DNA from: CBDFKJ01 sp965248805
GTDB taxonomy: Bacteria > Pseudomonadota > Alphaproteobacteria > UBA6615
NCBI GenBank assembly: GCA_965248805.1
Contig: CBDFKJ010000007.1
Coordinates: 186,001-250,000, forward strand
Length of the DNA: 64,000 bases
Reading direction: 5' to 3'
The position numbers were made by a program, and so were the translations under genes. The notes beneath the pieces were generated by a model. It made no database searches. It saw nothing but the letters and a program-made list of their open reading frames with translations, and had not been told where the DNA came from. Below, one piece after another: positions 25,256 through 33,990 of this stretch (position 1 is its first letter; the number at the start of each line of letters is the position of its first letter).

Positions 25256-27938
25256 GATCCGGGCCTTGATTTTCAATCGTGAGCCGCCAGCGCTGTGCCC
25301 GCTGCCGCGTGCCGGCCACCCTGACGCATACCTTGACCTCACCGATCGCGAAGACGCGGTCGCGCAATCGGCCCAGCGCCCGGCCGAGACGGGTCCGCTG
25401 CGAGCGCTCTCCGCCGTCGCCGAGCGGCAGCGGCGGCTCGCAGGCGAGCGCGAGCTCGTGCAGCTCGGCGGTGCCGACCTCGGCGGTGCCGTGGCGCTCC
25501 CACCAGGCGGCGACGAAGGCGCGCCAAACCGCGCCCTCGGCGTCGGCGGCCTCGTACATCTCGTCGAGATTGGCGAGGAAGCCGGGCACGCCGGCGGCCT
25601 CGATGATGCCGCCCATGATCCCGGCCCAGGCCTCGAAGCTGCCGAGCATGGACCCGTGGCGCGGGCGACCGGCCGCGATCCAGGCGCGCCCAAGGGTGAG
25701 GCAAGCGGCGACCAGGGCCGCCCGGTTCGCCCGTGTCCAGGCGAGCAGGTTGGCGTGGCGGAAGTCCTCGCGCCGCCAGGGCTGGTCGACATGGGCATCG
25801 AGGCGGATGCGCACCAGGCGCCGGGCGAGCTCGTTGGAGAACTGCGGATTGTTGCCGGTGGCGATCCAGGTGCAGCGGATCGGAAGGCGCACCGTCTCGG
25901 ACTTGCCGAGGATGCGGTCCTCCCACCAGGGCGCGGTGAGAGCGGCGGCGAGGGGCGCTGCGTCGAGGCGCCGGCGCAGATTGTCGATCAGGACGATCGA
26001 GGGGATCTGGCGCAGCTTGGCGGTGAGACGCTTGCGCCATTCCTCGTCGTCGCGGCCTTCGACCATGACGCTGGCGCTCACCCCGGTGGTGACGACCGCG
26101 ATGGCGTCGATCATGAGTGTGGCGCCGGTGCCCGGCGCCGGCTTTTCGATCAGGTGCAGCGGCGTCGGCCCGTCGATCAGGGCGCGCATGAAGGGCAGCA
26201 GGATGAGCGCCAGTGCATGGGCGCGCTCTGCCTCGCTGGTGAACGGGAAGTCGCCGAGCAGGCCGTCGAGGAGAAGAGTGCGCGCCGCGTCGGTCTCGGC
26301 CCGTGTCGGCCGCTCCGGAACCGAAGGCAGCCGGAACCCCGGCGGCGGCTCATAGAGAAGCCGTGTCGCGGCGTGATAGCCCGGTTCGGTGACGAGCGAG
26401 CCGTCCTTGCCGAACACCGGCGCGGTGACGATGGCGGCGAGCACGGGAAGCGCCGGGTCCGGCGTCGCCAGCAGGTTCTTGAGGAGGACCGCCGGCGGGT
26501 GTGCCGGGACCAGATCGCCGCTGCGCGAGGTGCGCCGCCAGTCGGCGAGCTGGGCCAGCGCATGGCGCATGCGGTCCTCGGTCATGGCGTGGGCGATCGG
26601 CCGGCCCTCATCGTCGCGCTCGACCCAGGACGGCCGGCCGCCGCAGCGATAGAGCCAGGGCGGGGTGTTGGCGGCCTTGAGCAGGTCCCAGCCGCGCGCC
26701 GTGAGCCGGGCCAGATCGCCGTCGTCGGCGCGCATCCGGGTGGTCGGCGCGTCCGGTGCCGAGAAACCGACCGGGCGGTGGCCGCCGACCTCGCTGGCGG
26801 TCGCTTCCACCATGGCCGGCTGGGCGTCCTCGGGCGTCGTCGCCGGCGTCCATTCGACCGCGGCCTCGAGGGCCTGACGGACGGCATCGGGTCCGGCGCG
26901 TTGCAGGAGATCGTTGAAGTCCTCGCCTGCCCGGTCGGGCATGGCGATCCAGACCCGCCGTCCCTCGGCGGCGTGACGCGCGGCAGCACGTTCGGCGGCG
27001 CGGATGCCGGCGCCTTCGCCGTCATTGTCGGCGAGGATGACGACGCGCACGACCTCGGGTGGGAGCGCGACGTGGGCGAGATTGCCGGCCGCGAGCGCCG
27101 CCCAGACCGGCAGATGGGGGCAGGCTTCTGTGACGCTGAGCGCGGTCTCGATGCCCTCGGCGATGCCGAGCGCGGCGTTCTCGCCGAAGGGCGCGAGCCG
27201 GACGGCGCCGCCGGCGACGGGGCCGAGCATCATGCGGGGGCTCGGCAAATCGGCCTTTGCCGCACCGTCCGGAGCGAGATAGGTGCGGTGGATCCCGATG
27301 ACCCGGCCGCCGGCATTGCGCACGAAGGCGACGAGGCCGGGATAGCCGGTGCGGGTCTCCCAATGGGTGAGATCAGGATGGAACCTGAGTTCGGGCGTGT
27401 CGGGCACGGCGAGGCCGCGGGCCGCGAGGTAGGCCTCACCTGGCGTGCCGGCGAGCGCCCGGCATCCCTTGATGACGATCTCGATCTCGCGGCGGGCGTT
27501 CTCCTTGCCGCGCGTCTCCGGCGGGGTCACGGATGCGGACCCGGTGCCGTCCTTCGGCGGGGCGGGCGCCGCGGTGCGTATCGGCGCGGTGCGTACCGGC
27601 GCGGTGCCGGCGAGCTCGGCGGCATAATCGAACAGCGCCCGGCCCGTGAGATCGGTCGCGTGCTCGAGTGTGCTCAAGGGTCCGCCGCCTTCGCCGGTGT
27701 CAAAGTCGATCCAGTCGCCGGCACGCTCACCCTTCAGCGCGATGACGCAGGAGCCGTTCTTGCGCGGCGCATCGCCGCCGATGTTGGCGAGCCGCCATTC
27801 GTCGCCGTTGCGGCGTCCGTTGGGGAAGTGCCGCGGCACCCAGTGCTCGGCCGTTTCCCTGAGGCGGCGGATGATCTCGTCGAGATCGTAGCGGGCGGGC
27901 TCAAGGCCCTGGGGCCGGACGTCGTTGAAGTCAATCAA
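25026..27938 (-). CDS. Phage primase-helicase: toprim domain plus AAA-type ATPase region
   Basis: 970 aa. TTG start at 27938, the only start after the upstream in-frame stop, overlapping the helicase stop by 8 bp. The N-terminus has a primase-like WVPRHFPNGRRNGDEWRLAN segment. Near residues 280-350 is a Toprim domain (ALGIAEGIETALSV, then VVILADNDGEGAGIRAAE). From about 560 the C-terminal half carries a variant P-loop (EKPAPGTGATLMIDAI) and IPSIVLIDNLRR as Walker B. The C-terminus is repeat-derived (RIHVHHVHIQQIKPWMHVHH) because the gene runs into the GTGAAC field. It likely primes and unwinds phage DNA at an origin nearby. Confidence 0.88.
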   Translation of the reverse strand: MIDFNDVRPQGLEPARYDLDEIIRRLRETAEHWVPRHFPNGRRNGDEWRLANIGGDAPRKNGSCVIALKGERAGDWIDFDTGEGGGPLSTLEHATDLTGRALFDYAAELAGTAPVRTAPIRTAAPAPPKDGTGSASVTPPETRGKENARREIEIVIKGCRALAGTPGEAYLAARGLAVPDTPELRFHPDLTHWETRTGYPGLVAFVRNAGGRVIGIHRTYLAPDGAAKADLPSPRMMLGPVAGGAVRLAPFGENAALGIAEGIETALSVTEACPHLPVWAALAAGNLAHVALPPEVVRVVILADNDGEGAGIRAAERAAARHAAEGRRVWIAMPDRAGEDFNDLLQRAGPDAVRQALEAAVEWTPATTPEDAQPAMVEATASEVGGHRPVGFSAPDAPTTRMRADDGDLARLTARGWDLLKAANTPPWLYRCGGRPSWVERDDEGRPIAHAMTEDRMRHALAQLADWRRTSRSGDLVPAHPPAVLLKNLLATPDPALPVLAAIVTAPVFGKDGSLVTEPGYHAATRLLYEPPPGFRLPSVPERPTRAETDAARTLLLDGLLGDFPFTSEAERAHALALILLPFMRALIDGPTPLHLIEKPAPGTGATLMIDAIAVVTTGVSASVMVEGRDDEEWRKRLTAKLRQIPSIVLIDNLRRRLDAAPLAAALTAPWWEDRILGKSETVRLPIRCTWIATGNNPQFSNELARRLVRIRLDAHVDQPWRREDFRHANLLAWTRANRAALVAACLTLGRAWIAAGRPRHGSMLGSFEAWAGIMGGIIEAAGVPGFLANLDEMYEAADAEGAVWRAFVAAWWERHGTAEVGTAELHELALACEPPLPLGDGGERSQRTRLGRALGRLRDRVFAIGEVKVCVRVAGTRQRAQRWRLTIENQGPDQRSPRSPGSHRENQPRIHVHHVHIQQIKPWMHVHHVHFITVIQRVARGRTRPNAAVRVASLKIQPRMHVHHVHLGE

Positions 27939-29235
27939 GGATCACGAGCCCCCGCTCGGCCCGGGTGATGGCGGTATAGAGCCAGCGGGCGCGGTCCTCG
28001 GCAGTCCGCCCGAGACCGTCGTCATAGACGAGGACGTTTCCCCACTGGCTTCCCTGACTCTTGTGCGCCGTGATGGCCCAGCCCCAGACCGCCTCGATCA
28101 GTCCGCGCCGGGTCCAGTGGTCGCGGCGGCCGCGGTCGGGATCGGCCTCGATGTGGTCGTCGAAATGCCCCTTGTAGATGAAGTGCCGTTCGGGCTTGTC
28201 GGCGCTGCCGCCGACGAGGTCCCCGTCCTCGGTGCGAATGGTGGCGGAGAAGGAGGTCTCGTTCTCGTCGCGCACCTCGCCGAGGGTGAGGAACATGCCG
28301 TTGACGATGCCGAGGTCGTTGCGGTTCCTGAGACAGATGATCTTCTCGGACGTCCCGCTGCGAACCTCGCCCGTGGGATAGATGCTCTCGTAGCCGGCGG
28401 CGCGCTTCATGGCGTTGTTGAGCTGCAGGCGGGTAGCGTTCCTGCCGCAGATCACCTGGCCGCCGCGCAGCATCTGCTCCGGCCCCACATCGCTGCGGCG
28501 CATCTTCCAGACGAAGGCGTCGTGCCGGCCGTAGGGGATGGGCCGGCCCTCGCGAGCCATGGTGGCCAAACGAATGACGGCGCTGTCGCCGGCCTGGCGG
28601 TGGATCTCGGTCAGCATCACGTCGGGCTCGGCCTCGGTGAAGGCGCCCTGGCCCTTGATCGGCGGCAGTTGGCCGGGATCGCCCAGCACCAGGATAGGCT
28701 TGCCGAAGGCCAGCAGATCGCGTGCCATCTCGTCGCCGACCATGGAGACCTCGTCCAGCACGATGAGCTTGGCGTCGCGGACGGCGGACTGGTCGTTGAG
28801 GACGAAGCGGGGCTTGTGGGCGTCGTCGAGGCGCAGCTCGAGCGAGCGCAACCGGGATTCCTCGAGGAGCCGCTTCGTCGAATTGAGGCCGGCGAGCCTC
28901 GCCTTGATCTCGGCGATATCCTTCCTGACCTTCTCGATCTCGGCCTCGGTCGCCTCCGAGACGCGGTAGATCAGGCTGTGGATGGTCGAGGCCGGCGTGC
29001 CCTTGCGGGTCATCACCAGCGCCGCCTTTCCCGTGTAGGCGCCATAGAGCACGCCGTTCGAGCCTTCCTCGAGGCCGAGCTCGGCGATGGCGTGACGGGT
29101 GATGGTCGTCTTGCCCGATCCGGCATAGCCGTAGACGCGGAACACCTGCCGGTCGCGGGTGCGATGGTTGAACCAGTCCGCGATATCCGCGATCGCCTTG
29201 GCCTGGGCGTCCGAGGGGGTGAAGCTGTCGGTCAT
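27931..29235 (-). CDS. Phage ATP-dependent DNA helicase, RecD/UvrD_C_2 type
   Basis: 434 aa from ATG 29235 (MTDSFTPSDAQAKAIADIAD), with GGGAG 8 nt upstream; the frame extends to 29274 but adds an unlikely tail. Walker A is YGYAGSGKTTITRH (near residue 40), Walker B LIVLDEVSMVGDEMA, motif III LVLGDPGQLPPI, and the UvrD_C_2 end GWAITAHKSQGSQWGNVLVY with LYTAITRAERGLVIL. This is a superfamily 1B helicase like RecD2/Dda, for replication or recombination. It is coupled to the primase start downstream. Confidence 0.92.
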   Translation of the reverse strand: MTDSFTPSDAQAKAIADIADWFNHRTRDRQVFRVYGYAGSGKTTITRHAIAELGLEEGSNGVLYGAYTGKAALVMTRKGTPASTIHSLIYRVSEATEAEIEKVRKDIAEIKARLAGLNSTKRLLEESRLRSLELRLDDAHKPRFVLNDQSAVRDAKLIVLDEVSMVGDEMARDLLAFGKPILVLGDPGQLPPIKGQGAFTEAEPDVMLTEIHRQAGDSAVIRLATMAREGRPIPYGRHDAFVWKMRRSDVGPEQMLRGGQVICGRNATRLQLNNAMKRAAGYESIYPTGEVRSGTSEKIICLRNRNDLGIVNGMFLTLGEVRDENETSFSATIRTEDGDLVGGSADKPERHFIYKGHFDDHIEADPDRGRRDHWTRRGLIEAVWGWAITAHKSQGSQWGNVLVYDDGLGRTAEDRARWLYTAITRAERGLVILD

Positions 29236-29252
29236 CGGTCGGTCTCCCAACA

Positions 29253-29675
29253 TCAGAACTGATCCTCCCGGCAATAGCCCCGGGCAGCCGTTTCCGGCGG
29301 CAGATTCAGGCCCCGCAGCGTATAGAGCAGCGAGATGAACTCGGGTTCCGTGAGCCGGCGTTCATTCCCGCCCAGATGGCTCCGGGCGAGGTCGTTGAGC
29401 GCCCGCACCTGCCACCAGGAGAAGTCGGCCGCGCGAACCACGTAGTAGGCGGGAAGGCCCGCCCGTTCGGCGAGGCGCATGAAGGCGCGCGCCGGCTTGC
29501 CGTCGAGGTCCCAGGGTGCGGCATATTCAAGCTTGCACTCGATCAGAGCCACCGGCTCGCCGGCATGGAACTCCAGGAAGTCGATGTCGATCGCCGGACA
29601 GTTCCAGCCCCAGCGGCGATGGCGGAGCGAGAGCTCCCGGTCGCGCCAACCCGAGCGTTCCTGCCTAACCTGCAT
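29253..29675 (-). CDS. Putative PD-(D/E)XK nuclease of the early operon
   Basis: 140 aa from ATG 29675 (MQVRQERSGWRDRELSLRHR), overlapping the upstream methylase gene by 11 bp. It contains IDIDFLEFHAGEPVALIECKLEYAAP, a clear D-x(n)-ExK nuclease core (Asp, Glu and Lys in order). A helix and SWWQVRALNDLARSH follow. Small nucleases of this type occur in phage early regions. Substrate unknown. The catalytic motif is visible but the family name is not certain. Confidence 0.7.
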   Translation of the reverse strand: MQVRQERSGWRDRELSLRHRRWGWNCPAIDIDFLEFHAGEPVALIECKLEYAAPWDLDGKPARAFMRLAERAGLPAYYVVRAADFSWWQVRALNDLARSHLGGNERRLTEPEFISLLYTLRGLNLPPETAARGYCREDQF

Positions 29676-30936
29676 GGCGAACCTCCCGCAGGGTCTCCAG
29701 GAGACGGCCGCGGGCCTGTTGCACGGCCGTCCCGTCACTGTCGGAGCCGATGAACAGGCGGTTCAGGCCGAGGGCCGCGACGCCGGTGGTGCCGCCGCCG
29801 AGGAAGGGATCGAACACCGTCTCGCCGGCACGGGTGAAGCGGCGCACCAGATCGGCCATGCCGCTCTCCGACTGCCCCCAATGGTGGAAACGCTTGTCAT
29901 TGGCATCGCTGTGCGCCACGTCGCCGACCCACTCGCCCGGGTATCCGGCGTCGTCTGGGTCGTTGACGAACCACAGAACCGGCTTCCAGAAGGTGTTGAC
30001 CTTGCGCTCCCAGAGCTGGACTGACTGGCCGCCCGGGGTGAGGTAGGCCACCGTCCAGTGGTAGCGAAGGTGCGGCGTCATGGCGGCGATGATCTCGGGC
30101 AGGTAAGACTGCCCGGCCATGACCAGGCAGGAGCCGCCCGGTCGCAGAACCCGGGCGGCGGTCCGCGCCAGATCGCCGTAGACCGGCAGGAAGGCGCGCG
30201 GGTACGGCGGATCGGTGACGATGCAATCGACGCTGCCAGGCTCGATGTGCTCGAGAACATCGGCAACGGCGGCGGCGAACAGGCGGCACCGGTCATCGGC
30301 GGCCGGCAAATCCGGAGGCGGCGTCTCGCGCTGTTCGCGGCGGCGGACGGCGGCGGCGCGGCGCAGGGTCTTGTGCTTGCCCGAACGGACGCTGTCGACC
30401 AACGTGGCCTGCTCCTCGGGCGGACGGTCGACGATGGCGGCGGCGTCGCTGACCGCGATCTTTCCTTCCTCCACCGCGCGGACCAGGACGGGGGCTCCCG
30501 CTTCGCGTACCCTGGCGGCTCGTTCGACGTTGCGTTTGCCGACGTTGAGAAGACGGGCGGCCTCTGCCTGGCCGAACCTTTCGCCAATTGGCGAAAGGTC
30601 GGTCCGCTCGCCCTGACGCATGGTCGCCAGCCTGGCCGCGACCATGGCCCGCTGGCTCTCGCTGAGATGCCGGCGGTGAAGGTTCAAACTGACGACAAAG
30701 GCGGTCGGATCGCCGCCGTCGTAGACCCGGTAGGCCGGCAGCACGGCGGCGAGCCGGCAGGCGCGGTCACGGTTGCGCCCGTCGAGAATGCGACCCTCGC
30801 CGTCGAGCCAGATGGGCTCTCGGAGGCCATGGCTGCGGATGTCGTCGACGAGGCGGTCGAAGTCGGCGCCGGCCATCATCGGAAAGGCCTCGGCGACGGG
30901 ATGGTGGGGACGGAGGGTTTCGTTCAAGTCCACCAT
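29665..30936 (-). CDS. ParB-like nuclease domain fused to a DNA methyltransferase
   Basis: 423 aa from ATG 30936 (MVDLNETLRPHHPVAEAFPM), overlapping the upstream nuclease stop (TGATG); the frame is open to 31821 but that is a shadow. Residues 1-90 form a ParB/Srx-like domain (IWLDGEGRILDGRNRDRACRL). Residues about 110-190 form helices resembling the ParB HTH (GQAEAARLLNVGKRNVERAARVREAG). The C-terminal half is an N6-adenine/N4-cytosine methylase with catalytic TDPPYPRAFLP and AdoMet motif FDPFLGGGTTGVAALGL. It probably methylates phage DNA against host restriction, which is notable next to the HsdR/Mrr cluster. Target site unknown. Confidence 0.88.
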   Translation of the reverse strand: MVDLNETLRPHHPVAEAFPMMAGADFDRLVDDIRSHGLREPIWLDGEGRILDGRNRDRACRLAAVLPAYRVYDGGDPTAFVVSLNLHRRHLSESQRAMVAARLATMRQGERTDLSPIGERFGQAEAARLLNVGKRNVERAARVREAGAPVLVRAVEEGKIAVSDAAAIVDRPPEEQATLVDSVRSGKHKTLRRAAAVRRREQRETPPPDLPAADDRCRLFAAAVADVLEHIEPGSVDCIVTDPPYPRAFLPVYGDLARTAARVLRPGGSCLVMAGQSYLPEIIAAMTPHLRYHWTVAYLTPGGQSVQLWERKVNTFWKPVLWFVNDPDDAGYPGEWVGDVAHSDANDKRFHHWGQSESGMADLVRRFTRAGETVFDPFLGGGTTGVAALGLNRLFIGSDSDGTAVQQARGRLLETLREVRHAG

Positions 30937-31736
30937 CAGAACGGGTTCTCCGTGCCATCGGTCGTCGATTCGACCTCCCAGCATCGGCGCGCGTACTCGC
31001 AGAAGCGGCAGAGATAGAAGTCCGCGTTGGCGGCGATGCGGGGCAACAGCTCGCCGGCCTCGGCCGCCCGGATGACCTGCACGGCCTTGTCGGAGAGCGC
31101 TTGCGCCGCGGCCGCATCGAAGGGCACGGCCTCGTGATAGAGCGCCTGGGTGTCCTTGTTCATGGCCGTGAACAGCGCGAGGCCGAGCTGCATGTAGGCC
31201 ATGTAGAACTGCGCCTGCCCGTAATAGACCGGCTTGGAGGCACGCAGGCCGCGTTTGACGGTGTCGGTCCAGGACCGCGCGTTGAGCGCCTTGTGCTCCC
31301 AGAGCGCGGGCCAGGCGAGGCCGACCTCGGGCCCGGCCGCGATCACGCCGTCGATGTGGCCGCGGATGCGCCCGCCGGCGGCCGAGAAGCCGAACTGGCC
31401 GCCGTTGCGGCGGGCGGTGCGCAGATCGAAGCCGGCGGCCTGTAGCCACTCGATGGAAAGCGCCTCGAACCGGTGGCCGGCGGCGAAGACGCGCAGCAGC
31501 GCGCCGTCGAAGTCCTTGCCCGGGTCCTTCGGCGTGTGCGTGTATTCGTAGACCAGCTTGCGGGCGCAGGGCTCGCCGATCCGGCTCGCGCCGAGATAAT
31601 CGCGCGGACGCGCCGCGCGCTCCGCCGCCTCGAGCGCGGCGTCGACCGCGGCGTTGATCTGCCGCCCCGCATCGGTGACGGCGGAGGGCCGCAGATAGAC
31701 GAAGCCCGAGCCGTGGTTGAGATCGACGACCGTCAT
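30936..31736 (-). CDS. Cas4/RecB-like nuclease with a cysteine cluster
   Basis: 266 aa from ATG 31736 (MTVVDLNHGSGFVYLRPSAV), with GAGGG upstream. It has an N-terminal Cys in GASRIGEPCARKLVYEYTH and C-terminal cysteines in FYLCRFCEYARRCW. These are the four-cysteine Fe-S pattern of Cas4/AddB-like nucleases. Between them is a PD-(D/E)XK core (IRGHIDGVIAAGPEVG then LWEHKALNARSW). It is expected to be a DNA exonuclease for phage recombination, working with the Sak4-like and ssDNA-binding proteins upstream. Not a CRISPR gene: no repeats or other cas genes are present. Confidence 0.82.
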   Translation of the reverse strand: MTVVDLNHGSGFVYLRPSAVTDAGRQINAAVDAALEAAERAARPRDYLGASRIGEPCARKLVYEYTHTPKDPGKDFDGALLRVFAAGHRFEALSIEWLQAAGFDLRTARRNGGQFGFSAAGGRIRGHIDGVIAAGPEVGLAWPALWEHKALNARSWTDTVKRGLRASKPVYYGQAQFYMAYMQLGLALFTAMNKDTQALYHEAVPFDAAAAQALSDKAVQVIRAAEAGELLPRIAANADFYLCRFCEYARRCWEVESTTDGTENPF

Positions 31737-31744
31737 CACGGCCC

Positions 31745-32110
31745 TCAAAACGGAATTTCGTCGTCGAACGGCACGGCCTCGGCGGCCTGGCGCTGCATCG
31801 AGTCCTGGAAGCCGTCGACACAGGCCTCGATGATCCGGTCGATCTCTTCGCCCGTCCGGTCGTGGAACGGCGCCAGGAGGCCGAGCTCGCCCAACGCCTC
31901 GGCGAAGAACCGCCTGGCGTCCTTGATCGCGCGCTTCTCCATATCGGTCTTGTCGATCACGCCGGCATTCCTCCCCGCGAGCGCCGATCCGGCGTCGAGG
32001 CAACGCATCGAGCAGAAGCCGTAATGGGGGTAGCGGTCCCATTGCAGGCGGAGGCAGAACCCGAAGCCTCTGGCTTCGCGTCCGCAAAGGGCACAGGGCC
32101 GGCGGTCATC
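31745..32110 (-). CDS. DUF6511-type zinc-finger phage protein (start lost by frameshift?)
   Basis: This 121-codon stretch reads DDRRPCALCGREARGFGFC, a CxxC zinc pair, then GFCSMRCLDAGSALAGRNAG and a helical C-terminus (DKTDMEKRAIKDARRFFAEA) ending FDDEIPF. That matches DUF6511 proteins of phage early operons. The frame has no usable start nearby. An ATG at 32109 begins the neighbouring frame instead. Adding one base just after it would restore MT-x-RRPCALCG in frame, and would also fuse it to the gene upstream. Either the gene has a 1-nt deletion, or a frameshift joins the two. Confidence 0.7.
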   Translation of the reverse strand, partial: DDRRPCALCGREARGFGFCLRLQWDRYPHYGFCSMRCLDAGSALAGRNAGVIDKTDMEKRAIKDARRFFAEALGELGLLAPFHDRTGEEIDRIIEACVDGFQDSMQRQAAEAVPFDDEIPF

Positions 32111-32331
32111 AAGAGGCGGGCGAGCTCGCCGTCCCGCTTCGGGCGCATCCCGATCCGTTCCGAGGCCGGCACGATGAAGCGCGCAATGGCGTTCTCCGCC
32201 ATCGCCTCGAGATCGCGCATGGTCAAGGAGCGGATGGGCCGGTGGAGCCTTCCCCGCGCTTCGAGCCACGCGCCGGCGGCCCTTGCGGCCTCGCGGGTGA
32301 CGTGGGCCTGCCATTCGTCGTCGGTCATCAT
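31957..32331 (-). CDS. Phage early protein, fused by frame to DUF6511 region
   Basis: ATG 32331 overlaps the ssDNA-binding gene stop (ATGA). The first ~75 residues (MMTDDEWQAHVTREAARAAGAW ... SLTMRDLEAMAENAIARFI ... DGELARLL) form a conserved helical domain of phage early operons. Beyond ARLLM the frame (TAGPVPFADAKPEASGSASA) runs opposite the DUF6511 reading and is probably non-native until its stop at 31957. So the real gene likely ends near 32110, or continues into DUF6511 through a 1-nt change. Confidence 0.6.
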   Translation of the reverse strand: MMTDDEWQAHVTREAARAAGAWLEARGRLHRPIRSLTMRDLEAMAENAIARFIVPASERIGMRPKRDGELARLLMTAGPVPFADAKPEASGSASACNGTATPITASARCVASTPDRRSRGGMPA

Positions 32332-33107
32332 CCGTTCAGCCAGTCGGGTCCGGACGGCGCCGGAGCGGGCTGTGCGGCCGGTGCGGCCGTCTGGGCGGGT
32401 TGTGCCGCGGGTGCGCCTGCAGGCGCCTGTGTGGCCGCCTGTGCCGCCGGCTGCTGCCAGGCCGGCGCCGCGGAGGCTGGCGCGGGCTGGGCTTGCGGCT
32501 GCTGCCACGCGGCCTGGGTCTGGGCCGGCGCGGGCGAAGCGGCGCCGGTGCCGCGGGACCGTGATGGCGCCGGCGGCACGGCCTCGCCGTTCATCACCGC
32601 CCGCCATTCCTTCTCGTTCGGCAGCACCGGGCGGTCGAGCCGGTTGCGGTCCGGGTAGCGCGGATCGTTGTTGGGCTCGACCATGATCCTGGCGACGAAC
32701 GTGATGCCGTTCAGATCGGCGAGACCGCGCAGCTGGCGTTTCTGCCGGGCCGCTTCGCTCATGTCCTCCGGATCGAGCGCCAGCGCGCTGTCGATCATGG
32801 CGCGGACCATGCGCTTGGAGATGTTCCAGCCGATCGAGGCGCCGTTCTCGTCGACCTTGCCGCCGGCGGCGGTGAACAGCTGCCAGAACTTCCGGCGCGC
32901 GTGCGGGCCCTCGGCCACGGTGAACTCGCAGTCGAGCGACAGCACGTCGCTGCCGGGCGTGTTCGAGGCCTTCAAGAGGCCCTTGTCGTGCTCGCCCTGG
33001 CCGTCGACGCCGCCCGGGCGAACGGTCATGACGACCTTGGCGTAGCTGCCGTCGGGGATGAGATCGGTGCCCTGGTGGGGCTCGACGTCGTTGAAGTTGT
33101 AGGTCAT
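32328..33107 (-). CDS. ssDNA-binding-like phage protein (DUF669-type)
   Basis: 259 aa from ATG 33107 (MTYNFNDVEPHQGTDLIPDG), with AAGGAG 10 nt upstream. The N-terminal ~150 residues are like DUF669 phage proteins, usually next to Sak4-like ATPases and thought to bind ssDNA. The C-terminal ~100 residues are low-complexity Ala/Gln/Pro (QAAWQQPQAQPAPASAAP) ending in SGPDWLNG, much like the flexible tail and acidic tip of SSB proteins. The tail may recruit the recombination proteins encoded around it. Confidence 0.8.
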   Translation of the reverse strand: MTYNFNDVEPHQGTDLIPDGSYAKVVMTVRPGGVDGQGEHDKGLLKASNTPGSDVLSLDCEFTVAEGPHARRKFWQLFTAAGGKVDENGASIGWNISKRMVRAMIDSALALDPEDMSEAARQKRQLRGLADLNGITFVARIMVEPNNDPRYPDRNRLDRPVLPNEKEWRAVMNGEAVPPAPSRSRGTGAASPAPAQTQAAWQQPQAQPAPASAAPAWQQPAAQAATQAPAGAPAAQPAQTAAPAAQPAPAPSGPDWLNG

Positions 33108-33123
33108 CGCGATTGCTCCTTTC

Positions 33124-33990
33124 TCAGCTGGGTTGCGCGGGCGTCGTGGACGCGGACGGCCGGTTGATCTTGTCGAGCAGTGCTCCGAGGTCGGGCGGCT
33201 CGGTGATGTCGAGGCGGCCCGAGCGGTCCTTGGCCGGCAGGCGATACGGATTGCCGGAGCGGCAGACCAGGCGGCGGGTCTCGCCGCTCTCCGGCGCGTA
33301 TCGCCAGCCGTCGCCCCCCGAACCGGCATCCGCCTCGAACAGGCCCATGGAGATCACCTGGTCGACGATGCCGGGCAGCTCACGGGCGGCCTTGCCGCCT
33401 TCCATCTGCGGGCGCCAGTGCTCGCGGTTGAACTCGTCGGCGACGCGCTCGAGGATGCCGACGAAGATCGCGGTCCGGCCCGGCGCGTGCTGCAGGTGCT
33501 TCAGGAGCCCGATGACCTCGCGGGCGAGCACTCCATAGGCGCCGCGGAGATCGGGCTTGCCGGTCTTGTCGGAGACCGATTCGGGCCGGGTCCTGGCCCA
33601 GGCCATGGCCTGGCGGGTGAGATCGGTGATCGAATCGACGAAGACGATGCGTTTGCCGGCAACCATCGGCACGAGCTCGGCGTAGACCTGGGCGACGTGG
33701 CGGTAATGGCCCTCCGAGAAGAAGCTGTTGGGATCGGCTGCCGGATCGACGCCGCCGATGAGGCAGGCGATATCGAGCGCGTCGGCAAAGGTGCGCACCG
33801 GGATGCTCATGCCGGGCCAGTCCTGAACCGACTTCATGCCGGCCTCGAGATCGATGCAGAGCGTCTCATCCGGCGGCAGGGTGCGGAGCAGCGAGGTCTT
33901 GCCGACGCCGGACGGGCCGAAGAGCGCGACGGTGGTCTTGCCGCGGGCCTCGGCGAGGCGCTCGTCGGCGGTGATGATGCGCAGGCTCAT
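33124..33990 (-). CDS. Sak4-like RecA-fold ATPase (phage recombination)
   Basis: 288 aa from ATG 33990 (MSLRIITADERLAEARGKTT), overlapping the upstream gene by 4 bp. It has Walker A LFGPSGVGKTSLLRTL near residue 25 and Walker B KRIVFVDSITDLTRQAM near residue 120, in the minimal RecA core of Sak4/AAA_24 phage proteins. They anneal ssDNA with a partner SSB, which is encoded next (17 bp downstream). It is the key recombinase candidate of this prophage. Confidence 0.85.
   Translation of the reverse strand: MSLRIITADERLAEARGKTTVALFGPSGVGKTSLLRTLPPDETLCIDLEAGMKSVQDWPGMSIPVRTFADALDIACLIGGVDPAADPNSFFSEGHYRHVAQVYAELVPMVAGKRIVFVDSITDLTRQAMAWARTRPESVSDKTGKPDLRGAYGVLAREVIGLLKHLQHAPGRTAIFVGILERVADEFNREHWRPQMEGGKAARELPGIVDQVISMGLFEADAGSGGDGWRYAPESGETRRLVCRSGNPYRLPAKDRSGRLDITEPPDLGALLDKINRPSASTTPAQPS

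Noticed and set aside
25254..27968. Plus-strand frame of 904 codons opposite the primase gene
   Set aside because: Shadow of the toprim primase in high-GC DNA; lacks a ribosome site and any recognisable domain.
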